64,000 nucleotides of DNA, taken from NCBI GenBank assembly GCA_037718865.1, contig JBBJMP010000008.1, forward strand, positions 124,001-188,000. The letters are read 5' to 3'. This DNA is from JADCRZ01 sp037718865. Its GTDB lineage: Bacteria > Bacteroidota > Bacteroidia > Chitinophagales > Chitinophagaceae. The translations under genes were made by a program, and so were the position numbers. Of the stretch, positions 26,659 to 35,259 are shown piece after piece. Position 1 is the first letter of the stretch, and the number at the start of each line of letters is the position of its first letter. Under the pieces are notes generated by a model. The model was not told where the DNA came from and did no database searches. It saw only the letters and a list, made by a program, of their open reading frames with translations.

Positions 26659-27759
26659 CTACTTCTTAAACTTATAGATCAGCAGGCCATAACCTACACC
26701 AGCAACTTCATGCGCACGCGCCATCTGGAATGCCATAAACTCGCCGTTGGTGGCCACTACCGGGTTAGATACCTTTCCACCTATGTAATCATTAAAGGTA
26801 GTCAACCGGACGAAATCTTTTCCTGTGCCGTCAAGCCTTAATTTCCATATGTCTGCATTTCCTGAACCATGCCCTCCAAGCCATGCACTCTGCCGGTCGG
26901 ATTCCACGCAAACATATTTGCCATCAGGGAAAATACCTTCTACTTCATTGTATGTACCCTGGGCCTTAGTGAAGTTGGTCACCTGTTTCGTATTCAGGTC
27001 GATGCCCATTACAGATGCGTTATTGCCTGGTTCATAACAGGTGAAGGTCATTTTAGAATCGTTGTCATAAAAATCCCCCGGCTCAATCGTGCAGCTTTTG
27101 TCGGGGCTCTCATAAACGACTTTCCTGTTGATGAGTTTGGGGGTGCCGCCAGAGAGATCGAGGTCTACAATTACGAGCCTTGAAGCGCCGGGTGCAACCT
27201 CCGGTACCAGGTCGTGCAATTCTGCAATAGCCAACTTCATATTTTTTTTCGAAATAGCGGCGCCTTCACTCATTTTTTGCCCAATTTTGACGGGCTTTGA
27301 ACCGGGTTCCTTATTTAAATACCATAATTCATTGTCCCTGTTGCGACTGGTATTAATGTTTTCAAAATGATCAGCACCGATCAGCAGGTAATCTCCGTTG
27401 GGAAGGTACATCACCCTAAGAAATGCAGCAGCAGGAATACCACAGGTTAAACAGCTTATCTGCCGTGTTTTCAGGTCGATCACCATGGCATCGCCAAAAC
27501 TCTTAGACATGAAGGCCACGCGTTTATTGTCGGGAGAAATATCTGCACGTTCGCCAAAATACGTGATCCTTTCAATGTTGGAAGGCAGTTTGGCAAATGG
27601 GTCACCGGTTTTTCTTTTGCCTGTGGCAGTGTCGTTGCGCGTGTTGACTTGAGTTGTAGCGTTACTTCGTTCGCTGATCTGTGCAGCTGCCCGTTGCTGC
27701 AAAGCGATCAGAAAAAAAATACTTACGAGCAGGGAAATGTTTTGCATTGTAATTACCAT
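26659..27759 (-). CDS. Secreted TolB-like beta-propeller protein
   Basis: 366 residues. An N-terminal signal segment (MQNISLLVSIFFLIALQQRA) precedes repeated PD40/WD40-like blades: ISPDNKRVAFMSKSFGDAMV, LPNGDYLLIG, IFPDGKYVCVESDRQSAWLG and DGTGKDFVRLTTF. The fold resembles the TolB C-terminal propeller. Two starts are possible (27759 or 27747); neither adds basic residues before the hydrophobic core. No catalytic motif is visible. It lies between the permease and glycosidase genes in the same orientation and may bind or present oligosaccharides in the periplasm. I do not know a characterised homologue. Confidence 0.75.
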   Translation of the reverse strand: MVITMQNISLLVSIFFLIALQQRAAAQISERSNATTQVNTRNDTATGKRKTGDPFAKLPSNIERITYFGERADISPDNKRVAFMSKSFGDAMVIDLKTRQISCLTCGIPAAAFLRVMYLPNGDYLLIGADHFENINTSRNRDNELWYLNKEPGSKPVKIGQKMSEGAAISKKNMKLAIAELHDLVPEVAPGASRLVIVDLDLSGGTPKLINRKVVYESPDKSCTIEPGDFYDNDSKMTFTCYEPGNNASVMGIDLNTKQVTNFTKAQGTYNEVEGIFPDGKYVCVESDRQSAWLGGHGSGNADIWKLRLDGTGKDFVRLTTFNDYIGGKVSNPVVATNGEFMAFQMARAHEVAGVGYGLLIYKFKK

Positions 27760-27792
27760 TTGTTGTATGAATGAATAGTTGTGATTGAATGA

Positions 27793-30402
27793 TTACTGTG
27801 AAACCTTTACCACCACATACGGTGTCTGTTTATCAAGGTCAGGATAAATGATGCCGTTTTTATTTTTGTCCATTACTTCGACCAGGTACATCAGGTCCCA
27901 TTGGGAGGTGATATCCCCACCGGGAATCGTGGCTTCGTATACGTCCTTCTCTCCTGTTGCGTGCATATCGAGCGTTTTAAATTCTTTATACTGGTTAACC
28001 TCCCGGTAAAGCAGGTGCACCCACTTTAATCCGGAAGCCGCCGTTACCTTCACGCTTAATGTAATCGGTTGTCCGGGATGTACAGCGGCAACAGGACGAT
28101 GGGTAATCTGGAAAAGCTTTGTATAATCGATGTTTGCAGCCGGCTTATACAGCGGGGCCAGCTTTGCAGAATCCGGTTTCTGATAATTTTTTCTCAGTTG
28201 TTCCAGTTTGGCGAATCCCGTTTCCAAATCAGTAAGTTCCTGCTTCCAGTGCCCAACCAGGGTTCGCTTGCGGGGGCCCATCATCAATGTATCTGCATAC
28301 ACATCTCCCGCTGCCTCAACAATCTGATTCCATGCGTCGATGGCATTTTTCTCATACCGGATCGCATCATCCAGCGCAGTTACATCCCGGGTGTTTTCGT
28401 ACAAACGGTAACATACTGCCGCAGGTATCCTGCGCGAATGGTACAAAGCAAGGTTACTCAGGATCTTTAGATCGGTAACGGTTGAAATCAATTCCTTATT
28501 CGGATTATTTCCTGCCTCTTTTTCCGCCTGACCAATAAATTGATTGATCTGATCGGAAGTTTGTTTGAACCAGACGCTATTTCTGGAAGGCAACATTTTC
28601 GCGGTTTCTCCTTTCTCCATTAATATTTTGGCCTCATCGTTAAAGCTGGCAAACTGCTGAACATCGCTTGGCGTTGTATTCGCATAATCGGGAAGGTCGC
28701 CGAAATGTTGCTTCTCCGCCCATCCGGATGCGATGGGAAATCCAACCAGCGGAAAACAGGAAGCTACAATGCGCGGCAGCACCCAGCTTGCTCTATAAAG
28801 CGCATTTTTAATGAGCGGACCGGTTCTGACACCGAAGTGTAACCTGAATTCTTCCTCCCAAATGTCTGGCTTTGTAGCTGGATTATATCCCATTCTTCCA
28901 AAGACTCCATAAAAAAGCCAATATCTTTCAAATTCATAATCATAGTACCGGTATTTTGGCTTTAACAGCCCGAAAGGTTTTGCGTCATGCGGTTGTGCGT
29001 GCATTTTGGTAGTCAGCGGCTCATTCACGCCAAAGCCTGCGCCATCATGAATATGCGTGCTCGCTGCAAATCGCCTTGCATATTCCGGGTCGCCCCATAA
29101 CAATACCCGGGTGGTGCCGCCCCATATCCTGTAAAATACCTTATAGCGCTCGTCATAATTAAGCATGTCGCCATAACCATGCCGGCGGTAATTATTATCG
29201 GTGATCCTGTTTGTATGCGTAGGATGAAAAGGCAGTCCCATCTGCTCCATCCAGTATTTGGTGCTCATCCTGATAGGCAACCCCCTGTCCTGCCCCTCAT
29301 GAACGATGGAATCAGACACTTCTTTAGCATGCAGGTCCACGACAAGTCTAGGTGCCTTTTCTTTGAGCATATCAAATACCCCCTTCCAGAAATTCATCTG
29401 CTCACCTTTCTTCAAACCCGATTCGTCGTGGGCGCGAAAAAGGATGCCATCGAGATGTGGCACCAGGTCGATGAATTTTGCCAGGGCAACTTTCGTGTAT
29501 GCGATCATGTTATCAGCCGTAACCCCCTGCACCTGGCTGTTGACCTGTTCAGGCATATCTTTGTTGCTCTGGTAACCGCCCCTGTAGATATGATCCCAGA
29601 AGCCAACCCGGAACCCGATGCCCCTGTCGTGACACATTTGTATGAGGCGATTGAAGGCATCCAGGTTTTTTTTCTGTTGTTCAGGAGTGATATCACCCAT
29701 CCGCACATCCGCAAATGAATCTACGTTGAAAAAATAGGGATAGGCGGGAGCAAGAAAGCCTCCGTTTTCAAAACCAAAACCTACTTCCAGCATGTTCAGC
29801 CTGTCGTTGGCCATCATGTCCAGGTATCGCGTCCAGTAGGCTTCGTCATAGAACCTGCTTTCCCAGTAAGCCCTGTTCATAGTGTAGATCACCACAGCCC
29901 TTTCTTTAACATCCGCCTTCTCCGTAATTTCCACCACCCTGCTGAATAGATTTGTCCTGCCCGTGCTCCAGCCAATTCGGCTGGCAACATCCAGCAGGGC
30001 GTACATCAATCCACGGTCATCGAAACCGCTGATCACCCATACAGATTTATTGCGGACACTTGTTTTCCATATAGTCAGCGCTTCAGCCGAATCAGGCAAA
30101 TGATGACCGCCACTCTTCCCGATTTCAGCAGCCGCACCCCCACCTTCCGATAAACCGGTTACGATGATCATTTTTCCGTGTGCTTCATTTAGCGAACCAG
30201 CTTTTTCAAAGGAGATGTTTTTCTTCAATAATGCATCGGTCAGTTTTTTCAGTCCATGAACTGCCGGCAAACCGGGCGACCGGTCAGTAACGATGGACAC
30301 TTCAGGATCTGCCACAACAGCGTAACCCGGCGGTGCCAACACCAGTATCCAGAGGAGCAGAGCAATCGTACATCGACTCAAGTTTAAAAAATATTTTCTC
30401 AT
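27793..30402 (-). CDS. Secreted TIM-barrel glycosidase, GH67/GH20-like layout
   Basis: 869 residues. A signal peptide (ending PPGYA near residue 28) is followed by an N-terminal alpha/beta domain like those preceding GH67/GH20/GH115 barrels (about 30-155, ending GFDDRGLMYALLDVASRIGW). A TIM barrel (about 165-560) has NMLEVGFGF, IGFRVGFWDH, GILFRAHDESGL (candidate acid E327), LVVDLHAKE and RIWGGTTRVLLWGD. A helical region and a C-terminal beta-sandwich complete it. The order resembles alpha-glucuronidases and related exo-acting uronidases, but I cannot place it in a named CAZy family. Its location beside SusC/SusD and acid-sugar genes suggests release of an acidic monosaccharide. Function is inference. 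Confidence 0.75.
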   Translation of the reverse strand: MRKYFLNLSRCTIALLLWILVLAPPGYAVVADPEVSIVTDRSPGLPAVHGLKKLTDALLKKNISFEKAGSLNEAHGKMIIVTGLSEGGGAAAEIGKSGGHHLPDSAEALTIWKTSVRNKSVWVISGFDDRGLMYALLDVASRIGWSTGRTNLFSRVVEITEKADVKERAVVIYTMNRAYWESRFYDEAYWTRYLDMMANDRLNMLEVGFGFENGGFLAPAYPYFFNVDSFADVRMGDITPEQQKKNLDAFNRLIQMCHDRGIGFRVGFWDHIYRGGYQSNKDMPEQVNSQVQGVTADNMIAYTKVALAKFIDLVPHLDGILFRAHDESGLKKGEQMNFWKGVFDMLKEKAPRLVVDLHAKEVSDSIVHEGQDRGLPIRMSTKYWMEQMGLPFHPTHTNRITDNNYRRHGYGDMLNYDERYKVFYRIWGGTTRVLLWGDPEYARRFAASTHIHDGAGFGVNEPLTTKMHAQPHDAKPFGLLKPKYRYYDYEFERYWLFYGVFGRMGYNPATKPDIWEEEFRLHFGVRTGPLIKNALYRASWVLPRIVASCFPLVGFPIASGWAEKQHFGDLPDYANTTPSDVQQFASFNDEAKILMEKGETAKMLPSRNSVWFKQTSDQINQFIGQAEKEAGNNPNKELISTVTDLKILSNLALYHSRRIPAAVCYRLYENTRDVTALDDAIRYEKNAIDAWNQIVEAAGDVYADTLMMGPRKRTLVGHWKQELTDLETGFAKLEQLRKNYQKPDSAKLAPLYKPAANIDYTKLFQITHRPVAAVHPGQPITLSVKVTAASGLKWVHLLYREVNQYKEFKTLDMHATGEKDVYEATIPGGDITSQWDLMYLVEVMDKNKNGIIYPDLDKQTPYVVVKVSQ

Positions 30403-30432
30403 ACAACAATTAAATGTCAGTGAATAATGCCG

Positions 30433-31911
30433 TTAGTTATACCCGGGATTTTGTGGAAGAGTTGACGGATCATTTACAATATCAATCTGCGCCTGAGGTA
30501 TGGGAAATAAGGTCATGTAATCCTTCATGCCATAGGGAGCCATTACAGCCAGCGCCCTTCCTGTTCTAACTAGGTCAAACCAGCGGTGACCTTCCATGTA
30601 TAACTCAAGTCTCCTCTCCAGGGATATTTTTTCGCGTGTGTCGCTCTGCGTCAGGCCGGAATAGGCAGGCACTCCGGCTCGTGTACGGATCAAGTTCAGG
30701 TAGGTCATCGCATCCGCCGTCTTTCCATTTTCGTTTAACACTTCCGCATACATCAGCAACACGTCCGCGTAGCGGGTCACTTTCCAGTTTACCTTGCTGT
30801 CGCTGGCCGAACCTACCAGGCGCGACATGTATTTTAATGTCAGCGCAGAAACACCCGTTGCCGAGATAGGAATAAAATTACCAGTGGGACCTGTAAGACC
30901 TCTGGCAGCAGTGACATCCATCCTTCTGTCGCCAGGGCTGATACTGAAGGCGTCAAATATCGACTGGTTAGGTATGCCTGTGCCACCACCGGTACCGGAA
31001 GGGATGTTGTAACGCCTTACCAGTTCGGCGACAAGCGGTCCGCCGCCGGCCTGAAAATCGAGTGCGAATTGACCGGTGAAATTGCTTCCAAGGCCTCCCA
31101 GTCCTTCATCATATTCGATGTCGAAAATGTATTCGCTGTGATGCTCATCTTTCGAATAGTCCCACAAGTCATTAAAATTAGGCAGCAGTGAATAACCGAG
31201 GCTGGTGACTTCCAGTAATTTGGCTTCGGCTTTTGGAAAGTCTTTAAGTGTCAGATATACTTTTCCCAATAAAGACTTGGCTGCACCCCTGGTAGCTCTA
31301 CCTATATCCGGGCCGGTATATTTCAGCGGCAGTTTTATTTCTGCATCCTGCAGGTCTTTGATGATGACCTGTTCATAGATGGTGCTTACTTTTTCCCTTG
31401 GTATCTTGTAGGCTTCCGCTATGGTGATGTCTTTGGTGATCAGGGGCACATCTCCGAATATTCTTACCAGATCAAAATAAGCAAGAGCCCGAAGAAATTC
31501 TGCCTCTGCCTTGTGGCGGTCTTTGTTGGTCACCATTGCAAGGTCGGCCTTGTCAATGTTAGTGATGACCTTATTTGCCCTGCTGATTATGCTGTAATAA
31601 TTTCTCCATGTGCTGGCTAGTACAACGTCGCTGTTATCAGATGTAAAATTATCGTTACGGATATCTTCGAGCTGAGACACCAGACCGAATCTGGTATCGT
31701 CCCCTCTCAGGTCGCCAAACCTCCAGAAGTTAAGGTATTGAGGCCTTAAATTACTATAGATACCGATGACAGCATCCTGGAAATCCTTATCCGTTTTATA
31801 GAGCACATCAACACTTACCGTCGATTCCGGATTTAATTCGATGAACTCCTTTTTACACGACATCAAGCCGGCAACCATTAGCACCGTTATTATATATATT
31901 GATTTTTTCAT
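30433..31911 (-). CDS. RagB/SusD-type lipoprotein (pair 1)
   Basis: 492 residues. Lipoprotein signal ending VAGLMSCKKE, the RagB/SusD N-terminal domain (STVSVDVLYKTDKDFQDAVI), TPR helices, and the C-terminal family ending DPSTLPQNPGYN. Forms the glycan-binding lid on the SusC transporter encoded 25 bp upstream. It is a close paralogue of the SusDs at 39921 and 48501: the DVLYKTDKDFQDAV, TRGAAKSLLGKVYLT and YADVLLMYAEVLNENGKT segments are nearly identical in all three. The glycosidase gene follows on the same strand. Confidence 0.93.
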   Translation of the reverse strand: MKKSIYIITVLMVAGLMSCKKEFIELNPESTVSVDVLYKTDKDFQDAVIGIYSNLRPQYLNFWRFGDLRGDDTRFGLVSQLEDIRNDNFTSDNSDVVLASTWRNYYSIISRANKVITNIDKADLAMVTNKDRHKAEAEFLRALAYFDLVRIFGDVPLITKDITIAEAYKIPREKVSTIYEQVIIKDLQDAEIKLPLKYTGPDIGRATRGAAKSLLGKVYLTLKDFPKAEAKLLEVTSLGYSLLPNFNDLWDYSKDEHHSEYIFDIEYDEGLGGLGSNFTGQFALDFQAGGGPLVAELVRRYNIPSGTGGGTGIPNQSIFDAFSISPGDRRMDVTAARGLTGPTGNFIPISATGVSALTLKYMSRLVGSASDSKVNWKVTRYADVLLMYAEVLNENGKTADAMTYLNLIRTRAGVPAYSGLTQSDTREKISLERRLELYMEGHRWFDLVRTGRALAVMAPYGMKDYMTLFPIPQAQIDIVNDPSTLPQNPGYN

Positions 31912-31936
31912 GCTTGAAATTTTAGTATTCCTTTCT

Positions 31937-34900
31937 TTAAAATGACAGGTTTACACCGATGAGCAGGCTCTTTGGCAATGGATAATCGTTCAGGTCATTG
32001 CCTGGAATGAGTGCATTATTACCATTGCTGACGTCAGGATTAAATCCGGCATTTTTTGTAAAGATGAATGGATTGTTGGCTGTCAGGTAAATCCTCAGCG
32101 CCTGGATATTGAGCCGTTTAGTAATATGGCCGGGGATCCCGTAGCCGAGTGAAATATTATTGATGCGCATATAAGCTCCGTAATCGAGCCATCTCTGGCT
32201 GAACTCTCCCCTGATATTTCCTGTAGGTGCATCATTGGGGCGCGGGCTAAAGCCATCGCCAGGATCCTGCTCAGACTTCCAATAATTTTCACCGATGAGT
32301 GAAGAGATAGCGAAACGTCCACGGGTAGAGAATGTTCCTCTTCTTGAAACGCTCAGGATGCGATTGCCGTGCACTCCCTGCATACTAACGCTCAGGCTGA
32401 AATTTTTATAAGAAAACCTGTTGTTCATGCCATAAAAGAAATCCGGGTATGGTGTACCCATGATCGTTTTATCGAAACTGTTGATCACTTCGTCTGGTTT
32501 GCCATCAGCACCGCTGACGTCCACGAATCGTGTATCACCGGGACGTGAACGGGTTGTAGTGCCTGGACTAAACACAGGCCCTTTGTTTACCTCTGCCTGA
32601 TTTTTGAAGACCCCATCTGTTAACCAGCCATAGAACATACCAATTGGCTGATTAATCATAGTGATATTACCACCATTAATGATGGGATCGCCTTCAGGTC
32701 CGAGGCGGACCACCTTGTTTTTAGAAGTGGTCATGTTGAAGTCTGTGGTCCATTCGAATTTTCCCTTGAGATTTATTGTGCTGAGCACAAACTCCCATCC
32801 CCAGTTCCTCACCTGGCCGATGTTTTGTAAAGAGCTACTGAATCCGGTAATATCGGGAATGTTTACCCTTAATAACAGGTTGGTATTTGTTGAACGAAAA
32901 CGGTCAATCGTGATATTAACCCTTCTGTCAAAGATACTCGCGTCGAAACCCACGTTCACCGATTGTTGTGTTTCCCAGGTCAAGCCAGGGTTGGGAAGGG
33001 TCCTGGGAGCATATCCTGAAACGGCTACACCATTCAGGGAATATTTTTCGTAGGTAATGGTGGCGAATTGCTCATAATCACCAATATTATTATTTCCTGT
33101 TTCGCCGTAGCTGGCCCTTATTTTCAGTTCATTCAGGAAATTGATGTTTTTCAGAAAACCCTCGTCGGATATGCGCCAGGCTACCGCGGCGGAAGGGAAC
33201 AAACCGTATTTTTTGTCTGCTCCGAACCGGGATGATCCGTCTGTACGCACAGAGGCGGTCAAGTAATATTTACTGTCGAAATTGTAATTGATCCTTCCTA
33301 AATAAGATACCAGCGACCATGCACCTGTTGCAGCGGATCCGTCTGTAATAATACCGCTTACCGCACTTAATGAAGAAACAAGGTTATTGGGATATCTGTT
33401 ACTCATTAGATTATTGGCAGAGTAAGTTTCTTTTTGGGAAGTAAAACCAGCCAGGGCAGTAAAATTATGTTTCCTAAGACTTTTATTATAATTCAGCGTA
33501 TATTCCGAAAGCCAGTTAACGACCTGTGCTGCAGTGTCTACCCCATAAGCAGGATTGTTAAAGAATACAGGAAGCTGGGGCACGAATTTCGCGCCCTTCA
33601 TGCTGCTTATGCTACCGCCAAATAATACATTAAATCTTAGGTCGTTGGTAATGGCATATTCAGCATTAACGTTCCCCTGAAAAAAAGCTGACTGCTGCCT
33701 GTTGCGGATTTCATTGGCCAAAGCAGCGGGATTAAGATAGTTTCCGGCTGCATCCAGTCCCGAGTAAATAAAATAGCTTCCGTCAGGATTAAATAGAGGA
33801 TAAAATTGCGTAAGCGACATGGCATTGCCCAGCACACTTTCATTATTACCACCGGTAGAGACGCCGGTTGCACTCACGATGCGCCTGTTGATCAGAGACT
33901 GGTTCAGGTTTAACTTTACGGTAAGTTTTTTAGATACCCTTGCATCAATATTCGCCCTGACGGAATACCTTTTGAAATTGCTGTTAATTACAATTCCATC
34001 CTGGTTCATGTATTCGCCGCTTATGGCATATCTGACGTTGTCGGTACCACCGGAAACGCCAAGCTGGTATTGTTGTATAGGAGCGGTTTGCAGCACTTCT
34101 TTTACCTTATCTACATCGGTGGTATTTTTCCCGGAAAGTACATCAAGGATGATTGGTGGCACTGCCAGTCTCCAGGTGGCAGGAGCGCCGGAAACATCGT
34201 TGCCTGCATCTATATTCCTGTTCTTTACACCGTCATAAAAATATTGTGCAAGATCGTGTGCATTAAGAAATGATGGTCTCTTGGATACCTTCTGCAATCC
34301 GTAATAACTATCGAAGGTAACAACGGCTTTACCCGTTTTTCCTCTCTTGGTGTTGACGATAATAACGCCGTTGGAACCACGCGAACCGTAGATAGCCGTA
34401 GCAGAAGCATCCTTTAACACATCGATGCTTTCAATGTCATTGGGGTTAATGGTTTCAATACTTGTCATGGGATAACCATCCACCACATACAACGGAGTGC
34501 TTCCCGCAGAAATACTGCCAATACCTCTTACCCTAACCTGCGGCGCCGAACCCGGCTCTCCTGATACCGGCTTTACCTGCACACCCGCAACTTTACCGAG
34601 CAGTGCCTGGTCAAGGCGGGTAACTGCAAGCTCTCTTATTTTTGTAGAATTTACCGATGCCACGGAACCCGTCAGGTCCTTTCTTTTTGCCGTACCATAA
34701 CCTACCACCACCACATCGCCCAGGTTATCATCGGCCTGCACCAGTGAAACAGCGATGCTGTTCTGATTTCCTACTGTCAGTTCCGTGGACACGTAACCGA
34801 TGTAAGAAATGACGAGCACTGCATTTCTTTGCGAGACCTGGATGGAGAAAGTTCCATCATCACGAGTCACCACCGTGTTGTTTGTCCCTTTTTCTGAAAC

Positions 34901-35095
34901 GCTTGCACCATTGAGCGGCTCGCCATCCTGGTTGGTGACCTTTCCCGTTATCTCCTCGGGTGGAAGCGCATATGTATTGGCGTTAACATCCACAGGCCGG
35001 GTCAATATCAAAAGCATCGTGAGTTTTACAACCAGCAATATTTTTAAAAAAAGTGCATGGCAAAACAGTGGCTTGCGGTTGACAATGATTGGCAT
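31937..35095 (-). CDS. SusC/RagA TonB-dependent transporter (pair 1)
   Basis: 1052 residues. Unusually long hydrophobic N-terminus (MPIIVNRKPLFCHALFLKIL then VVKLTMLLILTRPV), then the regulatory-like beta-sandwich ITGKVTNQDGEPLNGASVSE, TonB box-like VVVVGYGTAKRKDLTGSV, plug signature LKDASATAIYGSRGSNGVI, and a barrel ending LLIGVNLSF. No STN domain. It imports the ligand bound by the SusD encoded next. The extended N-terminus resembles that of the SusC at 45283 more than the one at 41390, which hints at the order of duplication. Confidence 0.93.
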   Translation of the reverse strand: MPIIVNRKPLFCHALFLKILLVVKLTMLLILTRPVDVNANTYALPPEEITGKVTNQDGEPLNGASVSEKGTNNTVVTRDDGTFSIQVSQRNAVLVISYIGYVSTELTVGNQNSIAVSLVQADDNLGDVVVVGYGTAKRKDLTGSVASVNSTKIRELAVTRLDQALLGKVAGVQVKPVSGEPGSAPQVRVRGIGSISAGSTPLYVVDGYPMTSIETINPNDIESIDVLKDASATAIYGSRGSNGVIIVNTKRGKTGKAVVTFDSYYGLQKVSKRPSFLNAHDLAQYFYDGVKNRNIDAGNDVSGAPATWRLAVPPIILDVLSGKNTTDVDKVKEVLQTAPIQQYQLGVSGGTDNVRYAISGEYMNQDGIVINSNFKRYSVRANIDARVSKKLTVKLNLNQSLINRRIVSATGVSTGGNNESVLGNAMSLTQFYPLFNPDGSYFIYSGLDAAGNYLNPAALANEIRNRQQSAFFQGNVNAEYAITNDLRFNVLFGGSISSMKGAKFVPQLPVFFNNPAYGVDTAAQVVNWLSEYTLNYNKSLRKHNFTALAGFTSQKETYSANNLMSNRYPNNLVSSLSAVSGIITDGSAATGAWSLVSYLGRINYNFDSKYYLTASVRTDGSSRFGADKKYGLFPSAAVAWRISDEGFLKNINFLNELKIRASYGETGNNNIGDYEQFATITYEKYSLNGVAVSGYAPRTLPNPGLTWETQQSVNVGFDASIFDRRVNITIDRFRSTNTNLLLRVNIPDITGFSSSLQNIGQVRNWGWEFVLSTINLKGKFEWTTDFNMTTSKNKVVRLGPEGDPIINGGNITMINQPIGMFYGWLTDGVFKNQAEVNKGPVFSPGTTTRSRPGDTRFVDVSGADGKPDEVINSFDKTIMGTPYPDFFYGMNNRFSYKNFSLSVSMQGVHGNRILSVSRRGTFSTRGRFAISSLIGENYWKSEQDPGDGFSPRPNDAPTGNIRGEFSQRWLDYGAYMRINNISLGYGIPGHITKRLNIQALRIYLTANNPFIFTKNAGFNPDVSNGNNALIPGNDLNDYPLPKSLLIGVNLSF

Positions 35096-35259
35096 CGTTT
35101 TCGTTTTGTTAGTTAATCAATAAAAGTGATGATATTGCCTGGGTGACATGGCTTTGGCAGAATGCACACCGGGCAGCAATTTCAAAAGATTTAAACATTT
35201 TTTTCAATATCGATGTTTAGAAAGGACTACTCCAAAGGCAACGAGTATATTTTACCTTC

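Noticed and set aside
29179..29718. 179-codon plus-strand ORF
   Set aside because: Lies wholly antisense to the GH67-like glycosidase, whose motifs and signal peptide make it the real gene.
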